Shown in pieces: positions 53,420-62,662 of a stretch of 64,000 bases of DNA. Source of the stretch: Streptomyces asiaticus (GTDB taxonomy: Bacteria; Actinomycetota; Actinomycetes; Streptomycetales; Streptomycetaceae); NCBI RefSeq assembly GCF_018138715.1, contig NZ_JAGSHX010000002.1:1-64000 (forward strand), read 5' to 3'. The position numbers were made by a program, and so were the translations under genes. The first letter of the stretch is position 1, and the number at the start of each line of letters is the position of its first letter. The notes below the pieces were generated by a model. It was not told where the DNA came from, did no database searches, and saw nothing but the letters and a program-made list of their open reading frames with translations.

Positions 53420-54486
53420 GCCCGGCCCGCCTTCAGCTTCGGGATGACGCGTTCGGCCATCAGCCGCATGGAGGTGGCCGCGTCCTCGAAGGACAGGTGA
53501 CCGGAGTGCACGCCCAGGCTGATGGTGATGTCGTCGCCGAACCACTCGGCGATCTGCTCCAGTTGGGCCCTGACCTGCTCCGGCGAGCCGATGAGCAGCT
53601 TCTGCTGCTCCAGCTTCTGCTCGAAGTGGGAGGTCTTGGTGGCCTCGACCAGTTTCTCGTAGCCCGGGTAGGCCTCGGAGCGGGTGTCGGCCCAGGAGGC
53701 GACGGCGTCGCGGATCGCGGCGCTGTTGCGGTCGTCGTCGTACCGGCCCTTGCTGCGGGCCTCATCGCCGTCCTCGGCTATCACGCACGGGTAGCTGAGG
53801 TGGATCTGCTCGGTGCCCGGGGCACGGCCGGAGGCCGCCCACTCGGCGCGGTAGGTCCCGAGCCGGTTCTGCAGTTCCTCGGTGGACATCACGTTCGGCA
53901 CCGACTGGAGGTTGTGGCCGGCCCGGCCGGCCTCGGCGCAGGACTCGGCGCTGCGCGCGGTGGTGACGAACACCGGCGGGTGCGGCTGCTGCACCGGGCG
54001 CGGCAGGAGGGTGACCGGGCCGAACCGGTGGAAGCGGCCCTCCACGACCACGTCCTCCTCGGACCACAGCCGCTTGATCGCCTCGACACCCTCGGCGAAC
54101 CGGTCCTTGGACTCGTCGATGGGGACTCCGAACGCCTTGAACTCGTCCGGCAGGAAGGCCCTGCCGAAAGCCGCGTCGATCCGGCCGCCGGAGATGTTGT
54201 CGAGCATGGCCAGCTTGCCCGCGAGTTTGACGGGGTGCTGGAAGGCGGGGATGGTCGCGCTGGTGCCCAGCCGCACTCGCTTGGTCCGCCCGGCCGCCGC
54301 GGCCAGGAAGGTCACCGGGTCAGGGCTGTAACCGCCGTAGGGGAAGAAGTAGTGCTCGACCATCTTCACGTGGTCAAAGCCGAGTTCCTCGGCCAGGTCG
54401 ACCAAGCGGAGTGCCTCGTCGAAGTACTGGAGGCCGGACCTGTCGGCGGGGCCGACGGTGGGGAAGAAGACGATGCCGAATTTCAT
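53416..54486 (-). CDS. Luciferase-like (LLM) flavin-dependent monooxygenase
   Basis: 356 aa from ATG 54486 with GGAGG upstream. Bacterial luciferase TIM-barrel features: KFGIVFFPTVGP, DHVKMVEHYFFPYGGYSPDP, RLGTSATIPAFQHPVKLAGK, and DAAFGRAFLPDEFKAFG. Uses reduced flavin, which the FMN reductase at 59976 could supply. Located between the SnoaL-like and ActVI-1-like genes. Confidence 0.88.
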   Translation of the reverse strand: MKFGIVFFPTVGPADRSGLQYFDEALRLVDLAEELGFDHVKMVEHYFFPYGGYSPDPVTFLAAAAGRTKRVRLGTSATIPAFQHPVKLAGKLAMLDNISGGRIDAAFGRAFLPDEFKAFGVPIDESKDRFAEGVEAIKRLWSEEDVVVEGRFHRFGPVTLLPRPVQQPHPPVFVTTARSAESCAEAGRAGHNLQSVPNVMSTEELQNRLGTYRAEWAASGRAPGTEQIHLSYPCVIAEDGDEARSKGRYDDDRNSAAIRDAVASWADTRSEAYPGYEKLVEATKTSHFEQKLEQQKLLIGSPEQVRAQLEQIAEWFGDDITISLGVHSGHLSFEDAATSMRLMAERVIPKLKAGRA

Positions 54487-54496
54487 GGGAACCTCC

Positions 54497-54961
54497 TCAG
54501 TCGCGGCCGGAGCCGTCGTGGTACAGGTCGCGCTCACGGACCTGCCAGCCGCCACCAGCCGGCACCAGGTGGTCATGGCAGACGACGCTGGCGAAGATGT
54601 CGAGGGCGCCGCCACGCGGGGTGCGCATGGCCAGCGCGTAGGCACGGGTGCGCAGCGAACCGTCCGGCTGGGGGCGGACGTCGAGCATGGCCAGCCAGTG
54701 CCGGAAGTCGATCTTGTCGGCATCGAGCCGGGCCTGCCGGGCCGTGGACGACTCGCGGATCGCGGTGCGGCCCTTGAGTGGGGCGTTCAGCCGACTCGCC
54801 TCCTGGAACGTAGCGTCCTCGGTGAAGGTCTCGGCCCAATCGGCGGGTCGGCCGTCGTCGATCAGGCCCATCTGACGGGCGTAGAACTGCTGGATCTGCG
54901 CGTACAGCTCGGCGGAGACGAAGGGCTCCGCGGTCCCCGTGTTCAGAGGGGTGTCGCTCAT
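54497..54961 (-). CDS. SnoaL/NTF2-like protein
   Basis: 154 aa. Alpha-plus-beta cone-fold pattern: LYAQIQQFYARQMGLIDDG, WAETFTEDATFQEA, then RTAIRESSTARQA, and a late strand GGWQVRERDLYHDG. Resembles ActVI-ORFA and SnoaL-like polyketide cyclases or hydroxylase helpers. Ends 10 bp before the luciferase-like gene. Confidence 0.75.
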   Translation of the reverse strand: MSDTPLNTGTAEPFVSAELYAQIQQFYARQMGLIDDGRPADWAETFTEDATFQEASRLNAPLKGRTAIRESSTARQARLDADKIDFRHWLAMLDVRPQPDGSLRTRAYALAMRTPRGGALDIFASVVCHDHLVPAGGGWQVRERDLYHDGSGRD

Positions 54962-55041
54962 GGAGACTGCCTTTCCTGAAAGGGTGCCGGTGAATTTCCG
55001 AGGAGGTGCCGGTGGCCCGGCCGGGGACGGCCGTCCGGGGG

Positions 55042-56172
55042 TCAGCGAGGGGCCGGCAGCGTGGCGTCGGCCAGCAGCCGGGCCCCGTAACCGGCCCCCG
55101 CCGGGTCGAAGCGCAGGGCGACATGGCCGGCGAGGCCGTGGACGTCGCGCCAGATCCGCTGGAGCGGGTGCCCGGCCAGTTGGGCGGAGCTCCCTGCGCT
55201 GCGCAGCAGCCGTTCGACCACGTCGACCAGTTGCTCGACGGCGTACGCGCAGTCGGCCGGGCCGCGCAGCTGCTCGACGGCGGACGCCACGGGCGCGTCG
55301 GCCACCCGCGCGGCGCGTTCCAGCAGCAGGGCGGCGGCGTCGGTGGCGATGGTGGCGCGGGCCAGGATGTCGGCCGGGACGGGGTTCTCGGTGCCGCCGT
55401 CGGAGCCCGTGTGCTCGCTCCAGGCGTGCAGCGCCGCACGGGTGGCGCCGAGCGCGGGCGCGCCGAAGAGCACGCCGCTGAGGAGGCGCAACGGAGCGGT
55501 GTGGCAGCGAGCTCCGGAGCCGACGCTGCGGCCAGTGATCATGTCCTCGCGGGTGAAGCCACGGTGCGCGGGGACGAAGACGTCATCGACGACGAGGGTG
55601 TTGCTGCCCGTCCCGCGCATGCCGACCGGGGTCCAGGTGTCCACCACCCGGTAGTCGTGGCGCGGCAGGGCGAGGAACCACGGAACACGCGTTCCGTCCT
55701 GCGGCGCCAGCACGCACACCAGCGCCCAGTCTGAGAAGTCGACGGCGCTGGTGAAGGACCATTCGCCGGTCACCCGCCAGCCCCCGGCCACCGGGGTGGC
55801 GCCGCCGCGCGGGATGAGCGCGCCCACCACCACGGTGTCCGGGCCCTTGGCCCACAGGTCGTGCTGCCCTTCCTCGGGCAGGTAGGCGCCCATCCGGGCG
55901 GCGCCCGCGATCACCGAGGCGCACCAGGCGGCCGAGGTGCAGCCCTCGGCGACCGCCGAGACGGCGCGCAACAGGTCACTCGTGCTGCCGGCGACACCGC
56001 CCCGGTGCTCGGGCACGAAGTGCCGGGCGAAGCCGGCGTCGACGACGGCCTCGGCAACCGCCCGGGGCAGTACGCGCTCGGTGTCGGCGCGCTCGGCGTG
56101 GTGGGCGGCCACGGCGGCCGCCTCCTGAGCCGCGGAGGCGAGCGCTGTACCGGATCTGGGCCGACTCTGCAT
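55042..56172 (-). CDS. Acyl-CoA dehydrogenase-like flavin monooxygenase (ActVA-5/HpaB-like)
   Basis: 376 aa. ACAD fold: N-terminal helices, VAGGWRVTGEWSFTSAVDFS in the middle barrel, TWTPVGMRGTGSNTLVVDDV, and a helical C-terminal domain. In ActVA-ORF5 and relatives this fold hydroxylates polyketides with reduced flavin from a partner reductase. First gene of the minus-strand tailoring operon. Confidence 0.82.
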   Translation of the reverse strand: MQSRPRSGTALASAAQEAAAVAAHHAERADTERVLPRAVAEAVVDAGFARHFVPEHRGGVAGSTSDLLRAVSAVAEGCTSAAWCASVIAGAARMGAYLPEEGQHDLWAKGPDTVVVGALIPRGGATPVAGGWRVTGEWSFTSAVDFSDWALVCVLAPQDGTRVPWFLALPRHDYRVVDTWTPVGMRGTGSNTLVVDDVFVPAHRGFTREDMITGRSVGSGARCHTAPLRLLSGVLFGAPALGATRAALHAWSEHTGSDGGTENPVPADILARATIATDAAALLLERAARVADAPVASAVEQLRGPADCAYAVEQLVDVVERLLRSAGSSAQLAGHPLQRIWRDVHGLAGHVALRFDPAGAGYGARLLADATLPAPR

Positions 56173-56313
56173 CGTGGACCACTTCCTCGTTCCTCGGGGC
56201 ACGCGGCCATGCGGGCGGGCAACACCACCACCCTGAGCGGGAGCGATCCAGAGCCGATGGAACACGGCTCGACGTCCGCACCGGCCGGACACGGCCAGCT
56301 GCCGGACGTGTCC

Positions 56314-56331
56314 TCGATCCGGGTTCGACCG
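56314..56331 (+). promoter_or_regulatory. Candidate SARP box between divergent genes
   Basis: TCGATCC at 56314 and TCGACCG at 56325 are heptamers with an 11-bp period, the spacing SARP proteins recognise. Located in the 233-bp gap between the flavoprotein gene (-) and the thymidylyltransferase gene (+). Confidence 0.5.
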
Positions 56332-56405
56332 GGGGTGTGCAGCCTCGCAAGGGCAAGGGGCAGCCGGCGGTCCCGCTACCGACGACAACGTGAGGTGATG
56401 AGCCA

Positions 56406-57356
56406 GTGAAGGGAATCATCCTGGCCGGGGGCAACGGCACCCGGCTGTACCCCATCACCCTTGGGGTGTCCAAGCAGTTGCTGCCCGTCTACGACAAGCC
56501 GATGATCTACTACCCGCTGTCCGTGCTGATGCTGGCCGGGATCCGCGACATCCTCATCATCTCCTCCCCCCGGGACCTGCCGCAGTTCCGCGGGGTGCTC
56601 GGGGACGGCCACCCGCTGGGCATCAACCTGTCCTACGCCGAGCAGGCCCAGCCCAATGGTCTCGCCCAGGCATTCACCATCGGCGCCGACCACATCGGCG
56701 ACGACCCCGTCGCCCTGATCCTGGGCGACAACATCTTCCACGGGCCAGGTTTCTCCCTGCTGCTCCAGGAGCACACCCCGCACACCGACGGCGCCCTGCT
56801 GTTCGGCTATCCGGTCCGTGACCCGGAGCGGTACGGGGTCGGCGAGGCCGACGAGAACGGCCGACTGGTCTCGATCGAGGAGAAGCCCGCCGAGCCGCGC
56901 TCCAACCGGGCCATCACCGGCCTGTACTTCTACGACAACGAGGTTGTCTCCATCGCACGGGGTCTTCGCCCCTCGGCCCGCGGCGAGTTGGAGATCACCG
57001 ATGTCAACAAGGAGTACCTGGCCCGGGACAAGGCCCGGCTGGTGGACCTGGGGCGGGGCTTCACCTGGCTGGACACCGGCACACACGACTCGCTGCTGGA
57101 CGCCGGGCAGTACATCCAGACCCTGGAGCACCGGCAGGGCCTGCGCATCGCCTGCCTGGAGGAGGTCGCGCTGCGGATGGGCCTGATCGACGCCGAGCAG
57201 TGCAACCGGCTGGGCGAGCGGCTGGGCAAGTCCGGGTACGGCCAGTACGTCATGGAGATCGCCCGGTCACTGCGGGGCGCCGGGCCGCGGGAGCGGGCGG
57301 GTTCGCTGGCCGGGCCGCGGTTCGGCGGTCCGCCGGCGCTGCCCGCGGCGGTCTGA
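56406..57356 (+). CDS. Glucose-1-phosphate thymidylyltransferase
   Basis: 316 aa. Nucleotide-binding [46 protein letters not shown] and [17 protein letters not shown] are the RmlA/RfbA signatures. Makes dTDP-glucose, the entry to the deoxysugar pathway. The C-terminal ~25 residues (from [10 protein letters not shown]) are an extra Ala/Pro/Gly tail. Confidence 0.95.
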   Translation: MKGIILAGGNGTRLYPITLGVSKQLLPVYDKPMIYYPLSVLMLAGIRDILIISSPRDLPQFRGVLGDGHPLGINLSYAEQAQPNGLAQAFTIGADHIGDDPVALILGDNIFHGPGFSLLLQEHTPHTDGALLFGYPVRDPERYGVGEADENGRLVSIEEKPAEPRSNRAITGLYFYDNEVVSIARGLRPSARGELEITDVNKEYLARDKARLVDLGRGFTWLDTGTHDSLLDAGQYIQTLEHRQGLRIACLEEVALRMGLIDAEQCNRLGERLGKSGYGQYVMEIARSLRGAGPRERAGSLAGPRFGGPPALPAAV

Positions 57357-57390
57357 ACCGCACCCTGCCCGCAGAATGACGGAAACCCGC

Positions 57391-57408
57391 TCGATGGCGG
57401 CTCGAGCG
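57391..57408 (+). promoter_or_regulatory. Candidate SARP box 1 upstream of DsbA-like gene
   Basis: TCGATGG at 57391 and TCGAGCG at 57402, an 11-bp period. Position fits activation of the gene at 57494. Confidence 0.45.
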
Positions 57409-57452
57409 GATCTCCGTCGTAGCGTGCTGGCGTGGGGGCACTGACAGACGGA

Positions 57453-57470
57453 CTTGAGCCCGGCTTGAGT
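57453..57470 (+). promoter_or_regulatory. Candidate SARP box 2 upstream of DsbA-like gene
   Basis: CTTGAGC at 57453 and CTTGAGT at 57464, an 11-bp period. It is close to the coding start, so it could instead contain the -35 of the promoter. Confidence 0.4.
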
Positions 57471-57493
57471 CCATCGACCTCGTGGAGGGCACG

Positions 57494-58213
57494 ATGACCG
57501 ACCGCACGCACGGCACCGAAGTCGCTGAGGAGGTGACCCTCTGGGTCGATCCGGTCTGCGCCTGGACCTGGATCACGTACAAGTGGCTTCGCGAGGCGGC
57601 CTCGGTGCGCCCGCTGTCACTGTCGGTGCGCCCGACCGGGTTGGGCTACCTCCAAGGGGCTCCGGGCCTGGACAAGGAGCACGCCCGCTTCCTGGAGCTG
57701 GCCCCGGGGCCGGTGCGGGTGCTGGCCGCCGCGGGAGCCGGGTATGGCGCGCAGGCAATCGGCCCTCTGTACGAGGCGGTGGCCCGCCGCTTCCATGAGG
57801 CGGGTGGGCTCTACGAGGGGCTGTACGAGCGAGTGCGGGGACTGTCCGTCGAGGCCAAGCGGGACGTCCAGGCCTCGCTGCTGGAGCAGGCCCGGGACGT
57901 GGTCCGCGATGCCTTGGCCGAGTGCGGGCTGCCGGCGCGGCTGGCGACGGCCATGGGGTCGGCCGAGTGGGATGAGGACCTGCGCACGGCGCATGCGTCG
58001 ATTCCGCGCGACGGGCTGGAACTGGAGGTCATCGGGGTGCCGGTGATCTCGGTGGGCGGGCGGGTCGGAGTCTTCGGCCCCGTGCTGCGTTCGGCACCGG
58101 CCGGGGAACGGGCGGGCGCGCTGTGGGACGGCTTCGCCGCCCTGATACGCGAGGACGCCTTCCTCGAAGTGCGCCGGGTGACCCCACGACCGGTCCCGGC
58201 ACCGGCGGGCTGA
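57494..58213 (+). CDS. DsbA/FrnE-like thioredoxin-fold protein
   Basis: 239 aa from ATG 57494 with GAGGG upstream. LWVDPVCAWTWITYKWLRE gives a single-Cys thioredoxin-fold site (DPVC.W.W). GVPVISVGGRVGVFGPVL contains the cis-Pro loop. This resembles mycothiol-dependent reductases of the Rv2466c group. FrnE-like proteins occur in several aromatic polyketide clusters; a role in redox tailoring or thiol adduct handling is possible. Confidence 0.75.
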   Translation: MTDRTHGTEVAEEVTLWVDPVCAWTWITYKWLREAASVRPLSLSVRPTGLGYLQGAPGLDKEHARFLELAPGPVRVLAAAGAGYGAQAIGPLYEAVARRFHEAGGLYEGLYERVRGLSVEAKRDVQASLLEQARDVVRDALAECGLPARLATAMGSAEWDEDLRTAHASIPRDGLELEVIGVPVISVGGRVGVFGPVLRSAPAGERAGALWDGFAALIREDAFLEVRRVTPRPVPAPAG

Positions 58214-58245
58214 GCCGGCGGGACGGGCCCGGGTAGGGATACGGG

Positions 58246-58297
58246 CACGGGCGGGGCCCCGCGGAATCCGTAACAGGTCCGCGGGGCCCCGCCCGTG
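58246..58297. terminator. Strong bidirectional hairpin terminator
   Basis: Perfect 20-bp stem (58246-58265 / 58278-58297, CACGGGCGGGGCC outer arm) with a 12-nt loop between the convergent DsbA-like and MFS genes. Confidence 0.8.
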
Positions 58298-58316
58298 GGG
58301 AGTGACCGTCCGCCCG

Positions 58317-59972
58317 TCAGGACACGGCCGATTCCGATTCCGGGACGCCCACCTGGGGAGCCTCGGGTTCCTTGGCCCGCTTAGGCAGCAGGAAGGCGAG
58401 GCCGAAGCCGATCAGCATCACGCAGCCACCGGCCAGGAAGACCGCGCTCATCGCATCGGCGATGCCGTTCACCACCGGGGCCGTGAGCCGCGGGTCGGCG
58501 GTGAGCAGGAAGGAGGTGTCGTCGAGGTTGATACCCCCGGTCCCCTTGACGGTCTCCATCACGGGCACATTGGCCGGGTTGGCCAGCACCGAGGGGTCGT
58601 TGAGCGCCGCCCGGAACTCGGTGCTCCGGTCGACCTTCGCGACCGCATCCGCGATGCGGCTGTCGGCCAAGGAGAACATCATCGACAGGAACAGTGCCGT
58701 ACCGGCGGCGCCGCCGATGCCGCGGAAGAAGGAGTAGGCGGCGCTGGAGACGCCCATGTCTTCCTTGGCGGAGTTGTTCTGCAGGGCCAGCAGAGCGACC
58801 GGGAAGCAGACGCCGACGCCCGCGCCGAGCACGTAGATCAGTGCACCCGCCAGCCACAGCGGTGACTCCTGATCGAGCGAAGCGAAGGCGAACAGAGCGC
58901 CGGCGACCGTGCCCATGCCCAGGAGCAGGAATGCCCGGTACCGGCCGGAACGGTTGATCACCTTGCTCAAGCCCCGGCTGGTGGTCAGGACGCCCGCCGT
59001 CTGCAGGATCAGCATCATCCCGGCCTCGCCGGGGCTTTGTCCCTTGACCAGCTGGAGGTAGAGCGGAAGGAAGATCAGCGAGCCGAACACCCCGATGCCG
59101 ATGATGACGTTGGCGCCGTTGATCACCGTGAACATCCGGTTTCGGAACAGCCGGAGCGGGATCACCGCGGCGTCGGCCATCCGCCGCTCGGTGGCGAGGA
59201 AAAGCACCAGGCCGACCAGGCCGATCACCAGCAGAGACAGGGTCAGCGGCGACCCCCAGCCCCAGTGGCGGCCCTGCTCGGAGACGACCAGCCATGGCCC
59301 GAGGCAGACGACCAGCCAGGCCGCGCCGCTGTAGTCGATCCGCTGCTCACGCTTCTTGCCGGGCATGGTGAACTTCAGGTGTACCACGACCAGCGCGGCG
59401 ACCCCGATCGGGAGGTTGATCAAAAACGCCCAGCGCCAGCCGTCGATCCCCAGCAGGGTGTCCGCGCCGGCGAACAGGCCGCCGATCGGTGCGCCCGCCA
59501 CACCGGCGATGGCCGAAACGGCGGAGAACCAGACCTGGTAACGGGCCCGCAGCTCGGGCGTCAGGATGTCGCCCATGATCGCGAAGGCGAGCGCCGTGAG
59601 TCCGCCGCCGCCGATGCCCTGCAGCGCGCGATAGGCCGCGAGCTGGTACATCGACCCGGCCAGGCCGCAGAGCAGCGACCCGACGAGGAAGATGCCGATC
59701 GCCAGTATGTACAGCTTCTTGCGGCCGTAGAGGTCGGACAGTTTGCCGAACAACGGCGTCGCGATCGTCGAGGTGACCATGTAGGCCGTGGTCGCCCAGG
59801 CCTGCACGGTCTGGCCGTGCAACTGGTCGGCGACCGTGCGCATCGCGGCAGCGACGATGACGAAGTCGAGCGACGACAGCATCAGCCCCAGCATCAGCCC
59901 GATGATGACAACTCGCACCGCCCGGAACTCCGGTGTGCCCGGGATCTCCGCCGCTGCTCGCTCCTCTGCCAT
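58317..59972 (-). CDS. MFS drug exporter (DHA2, 14-TM type)
   Basis: 551 aa with about 14 hydrophobic helices. The motif A-like loop is FGKLSDLYGRKKLYILAIGI and motif C-like glycines are in GAPIGGLFAG. The long size and the hydrophilic insert before the last helix are usual for DHA2 actinobacterial antibiotic exporters. Likely exports or gives resistance to the cluster product. Start 4 bp after the FMN reductase stop, so co-transcribed. Confidence 0.9.
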   Translation of the reverse strand: MAEERAAAEIPGTPEFRAVRVVIIGLMLGLMLSSLDFVIVAAAMRTVADQLHGQTVQAWATTAYMVTSTIATPLFGKLSDLYGRKKLYILAIGIFLVGSLLCGLAGSMYQLAAYRALQGIGGGGLTALAFAIMGDILTPELRARYQVWFSAVSAIAGVAGAPIGGLFAGADTLLGIDGWRWAFLINLPIGVAALVVVHLKFTMPGKKREQRIDYSGAAWLVVCLGPWLVVSEQGRHWGWGSPLTLSLLVIGLVGLVLFLATERRMADAAVIPLRLFRNRMFTVINGANVIIGIGVFGSLIFLPLYLQLVKGQSPGEAGMMLILQTAGVLTTSRGLSKVINRSGRYRAFLLLGMGTVAGALFAFASLDQESPLWLAGALIYVLGAGVGVCFPVALLALQNNSAKEDMGVSSAAYSFFRGIGGAAGTALFLSMMFSLADSRIADAVAKVDRSTEFRAALNDPSVLANPANVPVMETVKGTGGINLDDTSFLLTADPRLTAPVVNGIADAMSAVFLAGGCVMLIGFGLAFLLPKRAKEPEAPQVGVPESESAVS

Positions 59973-59975
59973 GTC

Positions 59976-60563
59976 TCAGCCCTCGTACGGCCGGGCGGCA
60001 CGGCCTTCGCGCAGGGTCAGACCCCACCAGGTGAGCTGGTCCAGCAGAACGGCGCAGGCCTTGGTGGCGCCGACCACGTCGTGCGGCCGGCCTTCTTCGT
60101 CGAACTTCTCCCAGGCCATGTGGAAACTGACGGTGTCGCGCAGTGTGACGGCGTGCAGCTCGGCGAAGACCTGGCGCAGCTGCTCCACGGCCCGGTGGCC
60201 GCCGGCCATGCCGCCGTACGAGACGAAACCGACCGGCTTGGCCCGCCACTCGCTGTAGACGTAGTCGATGGCCAGCTTCAGGGAGGCCGGGTAGCCGTGG
60301 TTGTACTCAGGGGTGATGATGACGAAGCCGTCGAGCCCGCCGATGCGCTGGGCCAGGCCCGGGACGCCGTCCCGGGCGCCAGACGGGTCGAGGGTGAGCT
60401 TGAGCTCGTCCGCGAGGGCGGGTTCGGACAGGTCGATGACGTGGATCTCCATGTTCTCACGCATGCCGATCTCGGAGATGAACCACTGCGAGATCTTGTC
60501 GGCGAACCGGCCGGTGCGCACGCTGCCGATGAGGACGCCGATCTTGAGCGGCGGCTGGGACAT
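59976..60563 (-). CDS. NADPH-dependent FMN reductase
   Basis: 195 aa from ATG 60563. Flavodoxin-like: IGVLIGSVRTGRFADKISQW binds the FMN phosphate, and FVIITPEYNHGYPASLKLAI is the family signature. Probable electron supply for the flavin-dependent monooxygenases at 53416 and 55042. Confidence 0.88.
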   Translation of the reverse strand: MSQPPLKIGVLIGSVRTGRFADKISQWFISEIGMRENMEIHVIDLSEPALADELKLTLDPSGARDGVPGLAQRIGGLDGFVIITPEYNHGYPASLKLAIDYVYSEWRAKPVGFVSYGGMAGGHRAVEQLRQVFAELHAVTLRDTVSFHMAWEKFDEEGRPHDVVGATKACAVLLDQLTWWGLTLREGRAARPYEG

Positions 60564-60677
60564 GTGGGGTTCCTCTTTCGGTGAAGAACGGACAGGGCGA
60601 GGCGGGGGCGGACGGGGGCCCGGGGAGGTGCGGCGGTACGGCACGCTCCCCGGGCTCGCTCAGCCCGTCACGACGGC

Positions 60678-61589
60678 TCAGTCGGCCAGCAGAACGATCT
60701 TTCCGCGGCCGTGACCCGTCTCCAGCTCACGGTGCGCGTCCGCGGCCCGGGCCAGCGGGAAGGTCTTGCGCACGTGGACCTTGAGCTTGCCGTCGGCGAC
60801 CAGCGCGGCCAGCTCACCCAACCGCTGAGCGGAGCGCTGGCTGCCGATCCACCGGACGCCCAGCTCCTCGTAGACCTCGTAGGCGAAGATCGTGCCGACC
60901 CGGTCCTTGTCCTTGACCAGTTCGGCCGCCACCCGCAGGCCATCGGCGCTCGCGGTGTCCAGGGCCGCGTCGACGCCCTCGGGAGCGGCCTCGCGCACCC
61001 GGTCGATCAGGCCTTCGCCGTAGGTGACCGGGACCGCACCCAGCTCGCGCAGGTAGGCGTGGTTGTCCTCGCGGGCGGTGGCGATCGCCTTGGCGCCGCG
61101 CAGGACGGCGAGCTGCACCGCGATGGTGCCGACACCACCCGCGGCGCCGTTGATGAGCACGGTCTCGCCCGCGGAGACGCCGAGGATCTCGACCGCGGTG
61201 TGCGCGGTCTGCCCGGAGGCGGAGAGGCTGCCGGCGACCTCCCAGGACAGGTCGGCGGGCTTGGCCACGATCTGGTCCGCGGGGGCGACCACGTACTCGG
61301 CGTAGGTGAGCTGCGTGCGGTAGCCCAGCACCTCGTCACCGGGGGCTAAGCCGGTGACGCCCTCGCCCACCGAGTCCACCACGCCGGCGAAGTCGCCACC
61401 GGTGATGTGCGGAAAGGCGATGGTGAAGCCCGGCGGGTTCCAGCCCGCTCGCACCGCGCAGTCGGTGGGCTGGGAGCCGGCCGCCTTCACACGCACCCGC
61501 ACCTCACCCGGCCCCGCCTCGGGAATCGGGACCTCCATCAGCTCCAGAACCTCGGGACCCCCGAATGCGTGGAACGCGGCAGCTTTCAT
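60678..61589 (-). CDS. MDR-family NADPH:quinone/enoyl oxidoreductase
   Basis: 303 aa from ATG 61589 with AAGGGG upstream. PGEVRVRVKAAGSQPTDCAV, HITGGDFAGVVDSVG and the NADPH motif INGAAGGVGTIAVQLA are quinone-reductase/zeta-crystallin type; no structural zinc cysteines are seen. ActVI-ORF2 (enoyl reductase) is of this superfamily. It is preceded by a MerR-type promoter, so it might respond to redox stress. Confidence 0.82.
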   Translation of the reverse strand: MKAAAFHAFGGPEVLELMEVPIPEAGPGEVRVRVKAAGSQPTDCAVRAGWNPPGFTIAFPHITGGDFAGVVDSVGEGVTGLAPGDEVLGYRTQLTYAEYVVAPADQIVAKPADLSWEVAGSLSASGQTAHTAVEILGVSAGETVLINGAAGGVGTIAVQLAVLRGAKAIATAREDNHAYLRELGAVPVTYGEGLIDRVREAAPEGVDAALDTASADGLRVAAELVKDKDRVGTIFAYEVYEELGVRWIGSQRSAQRLGELAALVADGKLKVHVRKTFPLARAADAHRELETGHGRGKIVLLAD

Positions 61590-61652
61590 GTTCAACACCC
61601 CTTTGTAGCAACGGTTTTGCGGTCCGCAGACCCCTTTGAGGGCTGCGTGACG

Positions 61653-61683
61653 AACGTAAAACTTAAACTTCGGTTGAGGTCAA
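61653..61683 (-). promoter_or_regulatory. MerR-type promoter with 19-bp spacer
   Basis: Minus strand: TTGACC (-35, 61683-61678), a 19-bp spacer with ACCTCAACCGAAG, and TACGTT (-10, 61658-61653). The overlong spacer with partial dyad is typical of promoters twisted open by MerR/SoxR-family activators. No such regulator gene is in the window. Confidence 0.55.
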
Positions 61684-61804
61684 GTGATGGCCGGAAAAGT
61701 GGCTGGAAACAGGGATTCCGCCATCACTCCCGCACACGGGTCACATGCCGAACGCGAGTTCCTCACGCTGCCCAGGGCCGGCCGAAGACCGGTCGAGAAC
61801 GGCT

Positions 61805-61844
61805 CGACGCCGGTTGGAGAGAAGGCTCTCTCCAACCGGCGTCG
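61805..61844. terminator. Hairpin terminator
   Basis: Perfect 17-bp stem CGACGCCGGTTGGAGAG with inverse arm and a 6-nt loop, downstream of the secreted protein gene (-). Confidence 0.8.
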
Positions 61845-61874
61845 TGGGGGTGGGCGGCGGTCACCGACCTGTGG

Positions 61875-62501
61875 TCACTGCACGGTGGTGTTGGACAGCT
61901 GTACCGGGGTCGCCGGATTCGGGTAGCACTGCACCGGGGTGAAGTCGTTGATGGTGGTGTCCAGGCGCTTCATGGACAGGCCTGTGTCGTCGAAGCTCGT
62001 GCCGCCGACCGAGGTGACCAGGGTGCCGGCGGCAGGGGCGATGTAGACGGCCTCGATGACCGGCAGCTCGAAGGTGCTGCCGCCGTAGAACGGGCCGCTG
62101 GCCCGGAGCGTGAGTTGGTTGCCGGCGGAGACGACGGACTGGACCGAGTCGCCGAGGTTGCTGCCACCGGTCAGTTTCAGGCTGACCAGGCGCGCACCGG
62201 CCGGCTGGTTGATCTTGACGGCTATGTCTCTGACCTCTTTCTGGTACGCGGGGTTGAGGGTGGAGGCGCCCTGGGCGTACTTCACCGTGAACTTCTGGTG
62301 GGCCGACACGGTTGCCGGGGCCGTGACGTCGAACAGACGGTTGCTGCCGTACTCGCTCCACACGCCGTTCTCCGGTACGCGGCAGAGGAACGGCACGGTG
62401 GCGGGCGCGGCGACGGCACTACCGGATGCGGCCATGACACCGGCCGTGGCCAGGGCTGCTGCGACGACGAACCGGCGTGTTGCGGTGGTCTTGCGGATCA
62501 A
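61875..62501 (-). CDS. Secreted protein of unknown function
   Basis: 208 aa. Signal peptide TTATRRFVVAAALATAGVMA with cleavage near AVAA. The mature protein is beta-rich with two cysteines (FLCRVPENGVW; VQCYPNPATP). No catalytic pattern. It has its own terminator and interrupts the tailoring genes, so it may be unrelated to the pathway. Confidence 0.75.
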   Translation of the reverse strand: MIRKTTATRRFVVAAALATAGVMAASGSAVAAPATVPFLCRVPENGVWSEYGSNRLFDVTAPATVSAHQKFTVKYAQGASTLNPAYQKEVRDIAVKINQPAGARLVSLKLTGGSNLGDSVQSVVSAGNQLTLRASGPFYGGSTFELPVIEAVYIAPAAGTLVTSVGGTSFDDTGLSMKRLDTTINDFTPVQCYPNPATPVQLSNTTVQ

Positions 62502-62662
62502 GGTTTCTCCTCGGGTCGGGCTGCATACCGGCAGCCCGACGGAAGCTAGGTCCGCCCGCTGGAGACTGGCTCAAAAATCGCTTTCCAACAGCTCTCGAGC
62601 GGCACGAGACGCCGACGCAGCAGATTCCCGGCAAAAGCCGTCCGAGCGTGGAGCTGGGTTGA

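Noticed and set aside
59037..60584. 515-codon plus-strand frame opposite MFS and FMN reductase genes
   Set aside because: Asp/Arg/Gln-rich shadow; both minus-strand genes have clear family motifs.
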